Shown here piece by piece: positions 8,215-17,525 of a DNA stretch of 64,000 bases. This DNA is from Clostridium sp. ZS2-4 (GTDB taxonomy: Bacteria > Bacillota > Clostridia > Clostridiales > Clostridiaceae). The notes under the pieces are model-generated. The model was not told the DNA's origin, searched no databases, and was given only the letters and a program-made list of their open reading frames with translations. Position 1 is the stretch's first letter, and every line of letters starts with the position of its first letter. The translations under genes were made by a program, and so were the position numbers. The DNA lies in contig NZ_JAPPRQ010000011.1 in assembly GCF_026719745.1 (NCBI RefSeq), forward strand, positions 186,001-250,000. Direction: 5' to 3'.

Positions 8215-8700
8215 ATGAGTGAAATAGAAAAAAAACCAAATAATAAAGGTCATATATTTAAAATTATTATTATAGTTTTTTTAGCTGCAATTCTTTTGGG
8301 TGGAGGAGTTTTTGGAGGTTACATGATTTCCAACAAGCTTGGTAAACCTCAAGCAGCATCAGCAGATAATGCTGAAAAAGCTGAGCTTAACCAAAAAACT
8401 TTTGCATTGGATGAGTTCTTGGTTAATTTGAATGCAGAGAATTCTACAAGATATTTAAAAACAAAAATTTATATTGGTTATTCAGAAAATAAAGAAGCTA
8501 AAGATTTTGAAACAGAATTAACTGACAAAAAACCTATAATAAGAGATGCTATAAATACAGTTTTAAGAACTAAAAAAGCTGAAGATTTCACTGAAGCTGG
8601 AGTTGAGAAATTAAAAGAAGAGATAAAAAATAGAATCAATCCTTTGCTTGGAAAGGGTCAGATAGTTAATGTATATTTTTCAGAAATTCTAGTACAGTAA
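8215..8700 (+). CDS. fliL: FliL, flagellar basal-body/stator-associated protein
   Basis: FliL is a single-pass membrane protein that rings the stator and supports torque at high load. The 161-aa product has a short charged N-terminus, one membrane helix at about residues 16-37 (IIVFLAAILLGGGVFGGYMI), a linker, and the periplasm-side-type FliL domain with the conserved FALDEFLVNLN and the ending VYFSEILVQ. The ATG is one base after the motB stop. Position and family pattern agree. Confidence 0.94.
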   Translation: MSEIEKKPNNKGHIFKIIIIVFLAAILLGGGVFGGYMISNKLGKPQAASADNAEKAELNQKTFALDEFLVNLNAENSTRYLKTKIYIGYSENKEAKDFETELTDKKPIIRDAINTVLRTKKAEDFTEAGVEKLKEEIKNRINPLLGKGQIVNVYFSEILVQ

Positions 8701-8712
8701 GGAAGGCGTATT

Positions 8713-9066
8713 ATGGAAGCTAGAGAAACCTTGGATATGCTTATAAAAATAGTACTTTTTTTACCTTTTATTATATTTTTAATATATTTCTTTGGAAAGT
8801 ATGGTGGAGCAAAGCTTCAAAGCATACAAAATGGAAGATATATGAAAATACTTGATAGAATGCCTTTGTCTAGAGAAAATAGCCTTTTAATTACTAAGAT
8901 AGGTGAAAAAGGTTATGTTATATCTTCCACTCAGAATAGAGTTGAAATATTAAAAGAATTGGATGAGGATGAATTAAGAAAATTTGAAGAATCTAAAAAT
9001 AATTATGAGTATGAAAGTGTAAAAAATATAGTAACAAAACTTAAGATTAAAAGGGAAGATAAATAA
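8713..9066 (+). CDS. fliO: FliO (FliZ-type), flagellar export gate assembly protein
   Basis: FliO helps assemble the FliP ring of the export gate. The 117-aa product has one membrane helix near residues 13-27 followed by a small cytoplasmic domain with the family pattern YMKILDRMPLSRENSLLITKIGEKGYVISS. It is shorter than the Bacillus FliZ protein, which carries an N-terminal extracytoplasmic region. The last base of its TAA is the first base of the fliP ATG, so translation of the two is likely coupled. Confidence 0.88.
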   Translation: MEARETLDMLIKIVLFLPFIIFLIYFFGKYGGAKLQSIQNGRYMKILDRMPLSRENSLLITKIGEKGYVISSTQNRVEILKELDEDELRKFEESKNNYEYESVKNIVTKLKIKREDK

Positions 9067-9836
9067 TGAAAAAAAAGAGGGTTATTTTAACGTTTTTAGT
9101 ATTGTTCAGTATATTGTTTTTGGTAAATATAAAAGCATTTGCAGAACCAAATACAATACCCATACCTAAAATAGATATTTCTGTAGATAAAGCATCTAAT
9201 CCAAAAGATTATGTTGACAATATCAAATTACTTATCATGCTAACAATAATTTCGTTATTACCTTCATTTATTGTTATGATGACAAGCTTTACCAGAATAA
9301 TAGTAGTTTTAGGATTTATGAGAAGTGCTATGGGAACGCAACAAGCTCCTCCAAACCAGATACTAGTTGGACTTGCTTTGTTTTTAACTATCTTTATAAT
9401 GGCACCAACATATAATCAGATAAACAAGGATGCCATAAAGCCTTTTCTGGAAAATAAAATAAATCAGCAGCAGGCTGTTGAAAAGGGCTCAAAGCCCATA
9501 CGAGAATTTATGCTGAGACAGACTAGAGATAAAGATTTAGGGTTGTTTGTTGAAATTTCAAAGATTGATAAAACTAACTTAAATGAGAAAAATGTACCAC
9601 TTTATGTTGTAATACCTGCATTTATAATTAGTGAAATTAAAACTGCATTTAAAATTGGATTTTTATTGTATATTCCATTTTTAATAGTTGATATTGTGGT
9701 GGCAAGTATTTTGATGTCTATGGGAATGTTTATGCTACCCCCAGTTATGATTTCACTGCCATTTAAAATATTATTATTTGTTATGGTAGATGGATGGTAT
9801 CTTCTTGTGAAATCATTGATTATGAGCTATTCGTGA
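9066..9836 (+). CDS. fliP: FliP, flagellar export gate protein
   Basis: FliP forms the pentameric core of the FliP-FliQ-FliR export gate in the membrane. The 256-aa product has a cleavable-looking signal peptide (residues 1-27, ending AFAEPN), then the hallmark region LLPSFIVMMTSFTRIIVVLG with MGTQQAPPNQILVGLALFLT, and C-terminal membrane segments with MSMGMFMLPPVMISLPFK. Spacing to fliQ is 13 nt. All family signatures are present. Confidence 0.97.
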   Translation: MKKKRVILTFLVLFSILFLVNIKAFAEPNTIPIPKIDISVDKASNPKDYVDNIKLLIMLTIISLLPSFIVMMTSFTRIIVVLGFMRSAMGTQQAPPNQILVGLALFLTIFIMAPTYNQINKDAIKPFLENKINQQQAVEKGSKPIREFMLRQTRDKDLGLFVEISKIDKTNLNEKNVPLYVVIPAFIISEIKTAFKIGFLLYIPFLIVDIVVASILMSMGMFMLPPVMISLPFKILLFVMVDGWYLLVKSLIMSYS

Positions 9837-9849
9837 GAGGTGGTAAATT

Positions 9850-10119
9850 ATGAGTGAAGAAATGGTTATTGGAATTTTAAAAGATGCGATGATGACTGGA
9901 ATAAAAGCAGCAGCACCTATACTGATTGTTTCTATAGCAATAGGGCTTGTTGTGAGTATTTTCCAAGCTACTACTCAAATTCAGGAGCAAACTTTAACTT
10001 TTGTTCCTAAGTTAATCGGGGTGGCTTTAGTTGGACTTGTAACAGCTAAATTTATTAATCATACAGTAATAAGTTTTACTGAAAGAATATTTGATATAAT
10101 TGCAAACATAATGAAATAG
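9850..10119 (+). CDS. fliQ: FliQ, flagellar export gate protein
   Basis: FliQ is a small two-helix membrane protein that wraps the FliP-FliR gate. The 89-aa length is standard. Two membrane segments are at about residues 17-38 and 50-72, with the conserved GLVVSIFQATTQIQEQTLTF between them followed by PKL. ATG 9850 is preceded by GAGAGGTGG. fliR-flhB begins 12 nt downstream. Confidence 0.97.
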   Translation: MSEEMVIGILKDAMMTGIKAAAPILIVSIAIGLVVSIFQATTQIQEQTLTFVPKLIGVALVGLVTAKFINHTVISFTERIFDIIANIMK

Positions 10120-10131
10120 GTGGGATAGATT

Positions 10132-11973
10132 TTGATAGATATTACATACTTTATAGCGTTTATTCTTGTGTTTTTGAGATTGTTTGCATTTATGACGGTG
10201 ACCTCTGTATTTTTCCCAAAAGGAACTCCTAACATGGTAAAAGGTTCTGTTCCAGGGATCATAGCATTTATATTAATGCCCGGAATCAATTATTCAAATA
10301 TAAGCTTAATAAATGGCAATTCTGAATTGATTCTATACTGTTTAAGTGAAATTACAACAGGACTTACTTTTGGATTTATTACAGAGATATGCTTTAGTTG
10401 TATAAGATATGCCGGATCTTTAATGGATATGCACGTTGGATTTGCAATGATGTCTATGTTTGATCCAAATTCAAATAGTAATGTGACTCTAATTGAAAGA
10501 GTGATATATTGGTTTAGTTTAATAGTTTTTCTGCTTATAGATGGGCACCATATGCTTATCAGAGCATTAGTTGAAAGTTTTAATATAGTATATATAGGAA
10601 AGTTTATTTTATCCCAAAAGAGTGCAATGGTGATAATAGAAGTTTTTATAAAATATTTTGAATTAGGTTTGAGAATAGCAATACCAATAGTATTGATAAT
10701 TATAATGACAGATTTGACACTAGGACTTGTTGCAAAAACTGTTCCACAGTTAAATGTAATGATTTTAGGACTTCCTATAAAGATATTATTGGGTCTCAGT
10801 GTTGTATCTTTATCACTGCCTATGTTTTATAAAATTATAACTACTGGTTTTGACAATATACCGGACGTCATACGACAGCTGTATAAAACTATCCCTCTTT
10901 TGATAATTTTTGCAGATGACAGTGGGGATAAAACAGAGGATGCAACACCTCATAAAATGAGTGAAGCTAAGAAAAAAGGACAAGTTGCAAAAAGTAAAGA
11001 GGTAAATTCTTCCCTTACATTATTAGCTTCGACCATTATTATAATAACTTTAGGACAATATATTGTTAATTCTTTTAAAAATAATATTATTCAGTTTTTA
11101 GGGTCTTATTTAAATATGGAATTGGATTATAACAGTTTATATGGACTTGTCTTAACCGTTATGATTAGAATAGCTGTAGTTCTTCTTCCAGTAGTAGTAA
11201 CAATAATGATTGTGGGAGTTGGTGCAAATCTTATTCAAACAGGATATATTAATTCAACAGAACCTATTAAGCCTAAACTGTCAAAGATAAATCCAATAAG
11301 TGGATTCAAAAAAATGTTTTCTATGAGAACTGTAATGGAGCTTTTTAAAGATATTGCAGTAATTACCGTAGTTGGTTTGGTAGGATTCAAGTTTTTGAAA
11401 AGTAATTTTTCGAAAATATTGAATATAAGTAATTTAAAGTTTTCAGCTATTATAACTATCTTATTAAAACTTATGGGAGAGATTTTCTTCAGGATAACTT
11501 TAGTTATGGTAGGAATTGCTTTGGTGGATTTCATATATCAGAAATATCAGTTTAAAAAAGATATGAAAATGTCAAAGCAGGAAATAAAAGAAGAATTTAA
11601 ACAGCAGGAGGGAGATCCTCAAGTAAAAGGCAAGATAAAGCAGAAGCAAAGAGAAATGGCTATGAGCAGAATGATGCAGCAGGTACCAGATGCATCAGTG
11701 GTAATAACAAACCCAACTCACATTGCAGTTGCATTAAAGTATGAGGATGGTAATGGAAATGCACCAATACTTGTTGCAAAGGGCAGTGACTATATGGCTA
11801 TAAAAATTAAAGAAAAAGCTAAAGAAAATGATGTTCCTATAATTGAAAACAAACCTCTTGCCAGGCTTATATACAGTGAGGTTGAAATTGATAGAGAAAT
11901 TCCACAGGAAATGTATCAGGCAGTAGCAGAAATTCTGGCACTTGTATATAAGATGAAAAAGAAAAAGTACTAA
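10132..11973 (+). CDS. fliR/flhB: FliR-FlhB fusion, export gate and substrate-specificity switch
   Basis: One 613-codon frame encodes both FliR (residues 1 to about 258, six membrane segments, gate component) and FlhB (about 262-613, starting at the conserved DKTEDATPHKMSEAKKKGQV). FlhB autocleaves at NPTH, present here at residues 527-530 within VVITNPTHIAVALKY, to switch export from rod/hook to filament subunits in response to FliK. No stop or frameshift separates the halves, and the hydrophobic linker PLLIIFADD joins them. Fusions of this kind are known in clostridia. The start is TTG 10132, after AGGTGGG. Sequence support for both halves is strong. Confidence 0.97.
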   Translation: MIDITYFIAFILVFLRLFAFMTVTSVFFPKGTPNMVKGSVPGIIAFILMPGINYSNISLINGNSELILYCLSEITTGLTFGFITEICFSCIRYAGSLMDMHVGFAMMSMFDPNSNSNVTLIERVIYWFSLIVFLLIDGHHMLIRALVESFNIVYIGKFILSQKSAMVIIEVFIKYFELGLRIAIPIVLIIIMTDLTLGLVAKTVPQLNVMILGLPIKILLGLSVVSLSLPMFYKIITTGFDNIPDVIRQLYKTIPLLIIFADDSGDKTEDATPHKMSEAKKKGQVAKSKEVNSSLTLLASTIIIITLGQYIVNSFKNNIIQFLGSYLNMELDYNSLYGLVLTVMIRIAVVLLPVVVTIMIVGVGANLIQTGYINSTEPIKPKLSKINPISGFKKMFSMRTVMELFKDIAVITVVGLVGFKFLKSNFSKILNISNLKFSAIITILLKLMGEIFFRITLVMVGIALVDFIYQKYQFKKDMKMSKQEIKEEFKQQEGDPQVKGKIKQKQREMAMSRMMQQVPDASVVITNPTHIAVALKYEDGNGNAPILVAKGSDYMAIKIKEKAKENDVPIIENKPLARLIYSEVEIDREIPQEMYQAVAEILALVYKMKKKKY

Positions 11974-11990
11974 AGTAAAGGGTGAGCGCT

Positions 11991-14063
11991 TTGGAAAATG
12001 CTAAAAACATAAATTTAAAATTAAAAGAGTATTTAGATATTATAGTAGCTTTCGGGGTTATAGGAATAGTTCTTATGATAATTATTCCACTTGATCCAAA
12101 TATTTTGGATGTTTTGTTGGCACTAAATATAACAGTTTCTTGTGTAATTATACTATTGACCATGTTTACTACAGAGGTACTGCAATTTTCTGTATTTCCA
12201 ACATTACTTTTGATTACTACTCTCTTTAGATTGGGACTTAATATATCTTCTACAAGGCTTATATTAAGAGATCACTATGCTGGAGAAATAATTGAGACTT
12301 TTGGAAGCTTTGTTGTTGGGGGAAATTATGTAGTCGGAGTAATTATATTTTTAATAATCGTAATAATTCAATTTGTTGTAATTACTAATGGAGCAGGTAG
12401 AGTTTCAGAGGTTTCAGCAAGATTTACATTAGATGCCATGCCGGGAAAACAGATGAGTATAGATGCAGACCTTAATGCAGGGCTTATATCAGAAACAGAT
12501 GCCAGAGCAAGACGTGAAAAAATCCAGGAAGAAGCTAATTTTTATGGAGCTATGGATGGTGCATCTAAGTTTGTAAAGGGAGATGCAATAGCTGGTATAG
12601 TTATAACAATTATCAATGTTATAGCAGGAATTATCATAGGTGCAGGAATGGAAGGCATGCCAATAGGTGATGCAGTTACTACCTATGTAAGACTTACAAT
12701 AGGGGATGGACTTGTTGGACAAATACCAGCACTTTTAATATCAACAGCTTCAGGTATATTAGTTACTCGTTCAGCAAGTAATGAAAATTTTGGTAATTTG
12801 TTAGCAAAGCAATTAACTGGATTTCCAAAGGTTTTGGGGATTTCTTCCACAGTGTTATTGTTCTTGGTGTTTATTCCTGGAATGCCTATATTTGCCTTCT
12901 TGATTTTATCAGCTGCAACAGGAGCAAGTGCTTATTTCCTATATAAGGAGGAGCAAGAAAAGGCTATGCTTCAAATTCAGACTGAGCAGGAAGAAATAAT
13001 TGAAACGGAAAAAAGAGAGCCTGAAAATGTTACTAGTTTGATTTCTGTTGAACCTATGGATATAGAAATAGGATATGGATTAATACCTCTTGCAGATGAA
13101 GGTTCTGGAGGGGACTTACTTCAAAGAATATCATCAGTAAGGCGTCAATGTGCAATTGAAATGGGTATAATAGTACAGCCAATAAGAATAAGAGATAATC
13201 TTCAAATAAGAACAAATGAGTATGTGATAAAGATAAGAGGGACAGTTATAGCAAAATCTGAGCTTATGCCAAATATGATTTTGTGTATGGACCCAAGTGG
13301 TGAAGAAATACCACTTCAAGGAATTAAGACCATGGAACCTACTTTCGGACTTCCAGCACTTTGGATTAATAATGATCAAAGAGAAGATGCTGAAATTAAG
13401 GGATTAACAGTTGTAGACCCTACTACAGTAATGGTAACCCATTTAACTGAAACAATAAAAGCACATGCTTATGAACTGTTGGGAAGACAGGAAACCAAGA
13501 TAATTTTAGATACTGTTAAAGAAAAATATGATACTGTTGTAGAAGAACTTATTCCAGACTTAATGACTATTGGAGAGATTCAAAAGGTTTTACAAAATCT
13601 TTTAAAGGAAAAGGTATCTATAAAGGACATGGTTACTATACTGGAATCTTTAGCAGATAACTCAAGAAGCACCAAGGATATAGAAGTCTTAACTGAGTAC
13701 GTAAGGTTTGCTCTGGCAAGGAATATTTGCAATTCGTTGGTAGATGAAAATGGAATGATTACTGTGGCAGTTCTTTCTCCAGAATTGGAGGATTTAATTG
13801 GAAGTAACATTCAGAAGTCTATGCAGGGTTCTTTCCCAGCAGTAGATCCTGAAATTACAGGAAGAATTTTTGAATCAATTAAAAATGTATTGGATACTGT
13901 TCACTTCTATGGAAATCAACCTGTAATTCTTGTATCGCCAAAAATAAGACCGGCGTTTAGAAAGTTAACAGAAATGGTATTTCCTCATATAAGCATATTA
14001 TCGTTAAATGAGATACCGAATGATATAGAGATTAGAACTGAAGGAGTTGTGACTTACCAATGA
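11991..14063 (+). CDS. flhA: FlhA, flagellar export gate and cargo-docking protein
   Basis: FlhA forms the nonameric export ring; its membrane half conducts protons and its cytosolic half binds chaperone-cargo complexes. Eight membrane segments fill about residues 17-320, including the FHIPEP signature region (LLITTLFRLGLNISSTR and VSARFTLDAMPGKQMSIDAD). The cytosolic domain follows to residue 690. I place the start at TTG 11991 because AAAGGG (11977-11982) lies 8 nt upstream of it, whereas the in-frame GTG at 11982 sits within that ribosome binding site. The stop overlaps the flhF ATG (ATGA), so coupling is likely. Confidence 0.96.
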   Translation: MENAKNINLKLKEYLDIIVAFGVIGIVLMIIIPLDPNILDVLLALNITVSCVIILLTMFTTEVLQFSVFPTLLLITTLFRLGLNISSTRLILRDHYAGEIIETFGSFVVGGNYVVGVIIFLIIVIIQFVVITNGAGRVSEVSARFTLDAMPGKQMSIDADLNAGLISETDARARREKIQEEANFYGAMDGASKFVKGDAIAGIVITIINVIAGIIIGAGMEGMPIGDAVTTYVRLTIGDGLVGQIPALLISTASGILVTRSASNENFGNLLAKQLTGFPKVLGISSTVLLFLVFIPGMPIFAFLILSAATGASAYFLYKEEQEKAMLQIQTEQEEIIETEKREPENVTSLISVEPMDIEIGYGLIPLADEGSGGDLLQRISSVRRQCAIEMGIIVQPIRIRDNLQIRTNEYVIKIRGTVIAKSELMPNMILCMDPSGEEIPLQGIKTMEPTFGLPALWINNDQREDAEIKGLTVVDPTTVMVTHLTETIKAHAYELLGRQETKIILDTVKEKYDTVVEELIPDLMTIGEIQKVLQNLLKEKVSIKDMVTILESLADNSRSTKDIEVLTEYVRFALARNICNSLVDENGMITVAVLSPELEDLIGSNIQKSMQGSFPAVDPEITGRIFESIKNVLDTVHFYGNQPVILVSPKIRPAFRKLTEMVFPHISILSLNEIPNDIEIRTEGVVTYQ

Positions 14064-15217
14064 TAATAAAGAAATATATAGTCAACAACATGAATGAAGC
14101 AATGAACAGAATTAGATATGAATTAGGTCAGGATGCTGTTATAATCAGTCAAAGGAAAATTAAAAGATCAGGAATTAAAGGTTTTTTTTCACCTAAAGTC
14201 ATTGAAGTTACAGCGGCTGTGGATAATAAAAATGATGTTCAGAAGGATGTTAAAAGCAGTATTGATGCAATAAAAAAAGTTTTTCAGAATGAAGAGTATA
14301 AAAGTGAAAACAAGGAAAAGGAAGACAAGCCAAGAGAAGTGAAGAAAGATGAAGTCGAAAGAAATAATGATAAGGGTCAAGAAGATACGGATAAGCTGTT
14401 GAAAGAGATGCAGGAAATGAAGGAAATTATACATAGTTTAGCAGGGGAAACAAAAGAAGAGAAGAAAAGTAAGCTGCAAGAAAAATTAGAGGATAATGAC
14501 GTAAATAATAATATAATAGATAAGATTTTATCTAAAGCAAATAATATGGATAAAGAGCTTCAGGATGAGGAAAGGCTTAAACTTGCCATAAGAGATATGA
14601 TACAAATTTCTAATGACAATCTTCAAGAGGTTGTGGTTCTAGTTGGACCAACTGGAGTTGGAAAAACAACAACTATTGCAAAACTTGCAGGTAGACTTGC
14701 TCTTATGGAAAAGAAAAAAGTGGGACTCATAACTGTGGATACATATAGAATTGGTGCAGTAGAACAATTGAGCACTTATGCAGATATTATGAATATAGCG
14801 TTTAAGACAGTTGTTTCGGCAAAAGATATGGAAAATGCATTAGAAGGCATGAAGGATTGCGATATAGTTTTAATTGATACTACTGGTAGAAGCAGCAAAA
14901 ATGCAATGCAAATTGGAGAACTCAATACTTTTATTCAAAAGGCCAATACAAAAAATATATATTTAGTCATCAGCTGTACCACAAAAGATAAAGATATTGA
15001 GGCTATTATAGAGGGATATAAGGTTCTTAATTTTAATAATGTAGTTATTACCAAATTAGATGAAACTACTACCTATGGTTCTATACTTAATATTTTAGAT
15101 ACGGCAGGTAAACCTCTTAGTTTTATAACTACGGGACAAAACGTACCAGATGACATTAAAAAGTTAAGCTGTGAAGAAATTACTAACCTTGTTTTGGGAG
15201 AGGAAACTATATGCTAG
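14060..15217 (+). CDS. flhF: FlhF, SRP-type GTPase for flagellar placement
   Basis: FlhF is a third member of the Ffh/FtsY GTPase family and directs where, and whether, flagella form. The N-terminal basic region begins MIIKKYIVNNMNEAMNRIR with ELGQDAVIISQRKI. A charged, low-complexity Lys/Glu linker (about residues 65-165) follows, then the NG domain with G1 VGPTGVGKTTTIAKLA, VDTYRIGAVEQL, IDTTGRS and TKLDET. The 385-aa length is typical. It overlaps flhA by 4 nt and flhG by 7 nt, an order shared with Bacillus and Campylobacter. Confidence 0.97.
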   Translation: MIIKKYIVNNMNEAMNRIRYELGQDAVIISQRKIKRSGIKGFFSPKVIEVTAAVDNKNDVQKDVKSSIDAIKKVFQNEEYKSENKEKEDKPREVKKDEVERNNDKGQEDTDKLLKEMQEMKEIIHSLAGETKEEKKSKLQEKLEDNDVNNNIIDKILSKANNMDKELQDEERLKLAIRDMIQISNDNLQEVVVLVGPTGVGKTTTIAKLAGRLALMEKKKVGLITVDTYRIGAVEQLSTYADIMNIAFKTVVSAKDMENALEGMKDCDIVLIDTTGRSSKNAMQIGELNTFIQKANTKNIYLVISCTTKDKDIEAIIEGYKVLNFNNVVITKLDETTTYGSILNILDTAGKPLSFITTGQNVPDDIKKLSCEEITNLVLGEETIC

Positions 15218-16110
15218 ATCAAGCAGAAAGACTTAGACAATTATTTCAAGAAAGAAATTTACAAACTTTTAGTGAAGATAGTGAGAGTAAAGATGTATTT
15301 TCAAGCACTGTTTCTAAAATTATTACTGTCACTTCTGGAAAAGGAGGGGTTGGTAAAAGTAACTTTGTTGTTAATCTTGGAATTACCCTTCAAAAAATGG
15401 GTAAATCAGTATTGATATTTGATGCTGATGTGGGCATGGGAAATGATGACGTATTAATGGGATTCTTACCAAAATATAATGTATATGATATAATTTTTAA
15501 TGAGATGGAAATTGAGGAAGTAATTATAGAAGGACCCTATGGAATAAAACTTTTACCTGGAGGTTCAGGAGTAAATAGGATTGAAGAGATAAGTGAAATG
15601 CAGAGAGAGAGATTTTTGAATAAATTAGGCTCTCTTAAAGAATTCGATTTTATTTTAATGGATACTGGAGCTGGTATAAACAAAAGTGTTTTAGGTTTTA
15701 TACATTGTTGTGATGAACTTATTATAATTACTACCCCGGAGCCTACTTCTTTAACAGATGCATATAGCCTGGTAAAAGCTGTTACCCATTTAAGAATAAA
15801 ATCTACAGCAAAAGTAATAATAAACAGGGTTATGGATTATAAAGAAGGGCAAATAACTTTTAATAAATTTAATAAGGCTACTTCAAAATTTTTGAATATA
15901 AGTATGCAGTACTTAGGCAGTATTAAAGAAGATAGAAAACTTATACAAGCTGTTAGACAACAGAAGCCTTTTGTCATAACTTATCCTGATTGTGAGGCAG
16001 CAGAAGATATCAGGAAAGTAGCATTAAGGCTGTGTGGAAGTAATGATGGTAATAAAAAGAAAATGGGAATACAAGGATTATTTAAGAAAATCTTTAATGT
16101 TTTTACATAA
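15211..16110 (+). CDS. flhG: FlhG (FleN/YlxH), MinD-like flagellar number ATPase
   Basis: FlhG is a ParA/MinD-type ATPase that acts on FlhF to set flagellar number and pattern. The deviant Walker A motif VTSGKGGVGKSNFVVNLG lies at about residues 37-54, followed by FDADVGMGNDDVLMG and the switch segment LMDTGAGI; the C-terminal part has the usual helices and a basic, amphipathic end (KKKMGIQGLFKKIFNVF) that could touch the membrane. The 299-aa length fits. The N-terminal MLDQAERLRQLF resembles the FlhF-activating DQAxxLR motif known in Bacillus FlhG. Confidence 0.96.
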   Translation: MLDQAERLRQLFQERNLQTFSEDSESKDVFSSTVSKIITVTSGKGGVGKSNFVVNLGITLQKMGKSVLIFDADVGMGNDDVLMGFLPKYNVYDIIFNEMEIEEVIIEGPYGIKLLPGGSGVNRIEEISEMQRERFLNKLGSLKEFDFILMDTGAGINKSVLGFIHCCDELIIITTPEPTSLTDAYSLVKAVTHLRIKSTAKVIINRVMDYKEGQITFNKFNKATSKFLNISMQYLGSIKEDRKLIQAVRQQKPFVITYPDCEAAEDIRKVALRLCGSNDGNKKKMGIQGLFKKIFNVFT

Positions 16111-16122
16111 GGAGGATAAAAC

Positions 16123-16779
16123 ATGAATGAAATGAAATTTAAACTTAATAATAAAGTTGAAATAATTTACGGAGATGATATATATACTTGTGATGTACAA
16201 GATGTTAAAGATGGACATTTGGCTGTAAGCATTCCTATAAGAGATAATCAATATTTACCGTTGCAAAAGGGTGAAAGAATAGATGTGCTTTATTATGAGG
16301 GAACATGCTTATATGAGTTTAGCTCTGTAGTATCTGCCAGACAAAGATCCAATATACCTTTACTTTGGATAGTGATACCTAAAAGAGTCAAAAAAATTCA
16401 GCGAAGAAAATATGTACGTGTTTCAGTACTTATCAATGTAAAATGGGCTGTAATTCCTAAAGAATTTTTATTTAATAAAGAGAATTTTTCAAAATTGAAA
16501 TTTTTCGAAGGTACAGCTGTTGATTTAAGCGGTGGAGGATTAAGACTGATAATAAAACATAAGGTTGAAATGAATACTGATTTAATTATGGTATTGCCTT
16601 TTAACGATAGTGGAATGCTTGTTAAGGGGAAAGTTATGAGACTCGACCAAGATGAAATGAAGAACATAATATGTGGAATAAATTTTGTGGAGGTAAAAGC
16701 ATCTGAGCAAGAAAAAATAATAGGATATGTTTTTGGAGTAATGAGAGAACAAATGAAAAAAGGATTGAAGGAGGAGTAA
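16123..16779 (+). CDS. PilZ-domain c-di-GMP-binding flagellar protein (YcgR-like)
   Basis: Proteins of this two-domain family bind c-di-GMP and slow or brake the flagellar motor. Residues about 5-85 form a YcgR-N-like beta domain. The PilZ domain follows with the RxxxR motif RKYVR (95-99) and the D/NxSxxG motif DLSGGG (134-139), both needed for ligand binding, so the site looks intact. ATG 16123 follows AAGGAGG. Its position between flhG and fliA puts it in the flagellar regulon; braking activity here is inferred from the family. Confidence 0.92.
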   Translation: MNEMKFKLNNKVEIIYGDDIYTCDVQDVKDGHLAVSIPIRDNQYLPLQKGERIDVLYYEGTCLYEFSSVVSARQRSNIPLLWIVIPKRVKKIQRRKYVRVSVLINVKWAVIPKEFLFNKENFSKLKFFEGTAVDLSGGGLRLIIKHKVEMNTDLIMVLPFNDSGMLVKGKVMRLDQDEMKNIICGINFVEVKASEQEKIIGYVFGVMREQMKKGLKEE

Positions 16780-16781
16780 AT

Positions 16782-17525
16782 ATGTCCATAGCTACCAATT
16801 TAGATGTGAGAGAGCAGCTTGTAAAAAAATATATACCTCTTGTAAAGTATATTGCCTCAAGAGTTATTATTGGTAAAAGTAAATATATTGAATTTGATGA
16901 TTTGCTGGGTTATGGAATGGTTGGTCTTATGGATGCCTTGAATAAGTTTGATGAGAGTAAAGGAATGAAATTTTCAACATATGCTTCCATAAGAATAAGA
17001 GGTTCTATGATAGACGAAATTAGAAAAAATAGTCCTATATCAAAAGGGGCTATGGATAAGTTAAACCGATATAATAATGCAGTTGATATGCTGCAGAAAA
17101 GAAACTTGAAAGAACCAAATAGTAAGGAAATCGCTGAAGAACTTGGTATGTCAATCAATCAAGTAGGTCAAATAGAAAACTATATTAATTATATTTCAGT
17201 AGTTTCTTTAGAAGATTTAATATTCTCTGAAGATGATGATATGCTTTTAATTGGAACAATAGAAGATAAAAAAAGTCCAAATCCAGAAAAGACTGTTGAA
17301 GAAAATGAACAAGTGGAATATCTGGGAAAAGCTATAGAACTGCTTAAGGAAAAGGATAGAACAGTATTATCTTTATACTATTATGAAGAACTTACTTTAA
17401 AAGAAATTGGAAGTATTTTAGGAGTGTCAGAATCAAGAGTTTGTCAATTACATAGCAGATCCATAGTCAATCTTAGAAAAATGATGACTAAGCTTAAATA
17501 TGACATAAATAAAAGAGGTGAATAA
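16782..17525 (+). CDS. fliA: Sigma-28 flagellar sigma factor (FliA/SigD)
   Basis: Directs RNA polymerase to late flagellar, filament and chemotaxis promoters. The 247-aa product has region 2 (KYIPLVKYIASRV, then EFDDLLGYGMVGLMDALNKF and GMKFSTYASIRIRGSMIDEI), region 3 (SKEIAEELGMSINQVGQIEN) and region 4 with the helix-turn-helix LKEIGSILGVSESRVCQLHS. It starts two bases after the preceding stop behind AAGGAGGAG, and its stop abuts the next ATG. An anti-sigma factor (FlgM) gene is not in the window. Confidence 0.97.
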   Translation: MSIATNLDVREQLVKKYIPLVKYIASRVIIGKSKYIEFDDLLGYGMVGLMDALNKFDESKGMKFSTYASIRIRGSMIDEIRKNSPISKGAMDKLNRYNNAVDMLQKRNLKEPNSKEIAEELGMSINQVGQIENYINYISVVSLEDLIFSEDDDMLLIGTIEDKKSPNPEKTVEENEQVEYLGKAIELLKEKDRTVLSLYYYEELTLKEIGSILGVSESRVCQLHSRSIVNLRKMMTKLKYDINKRGE

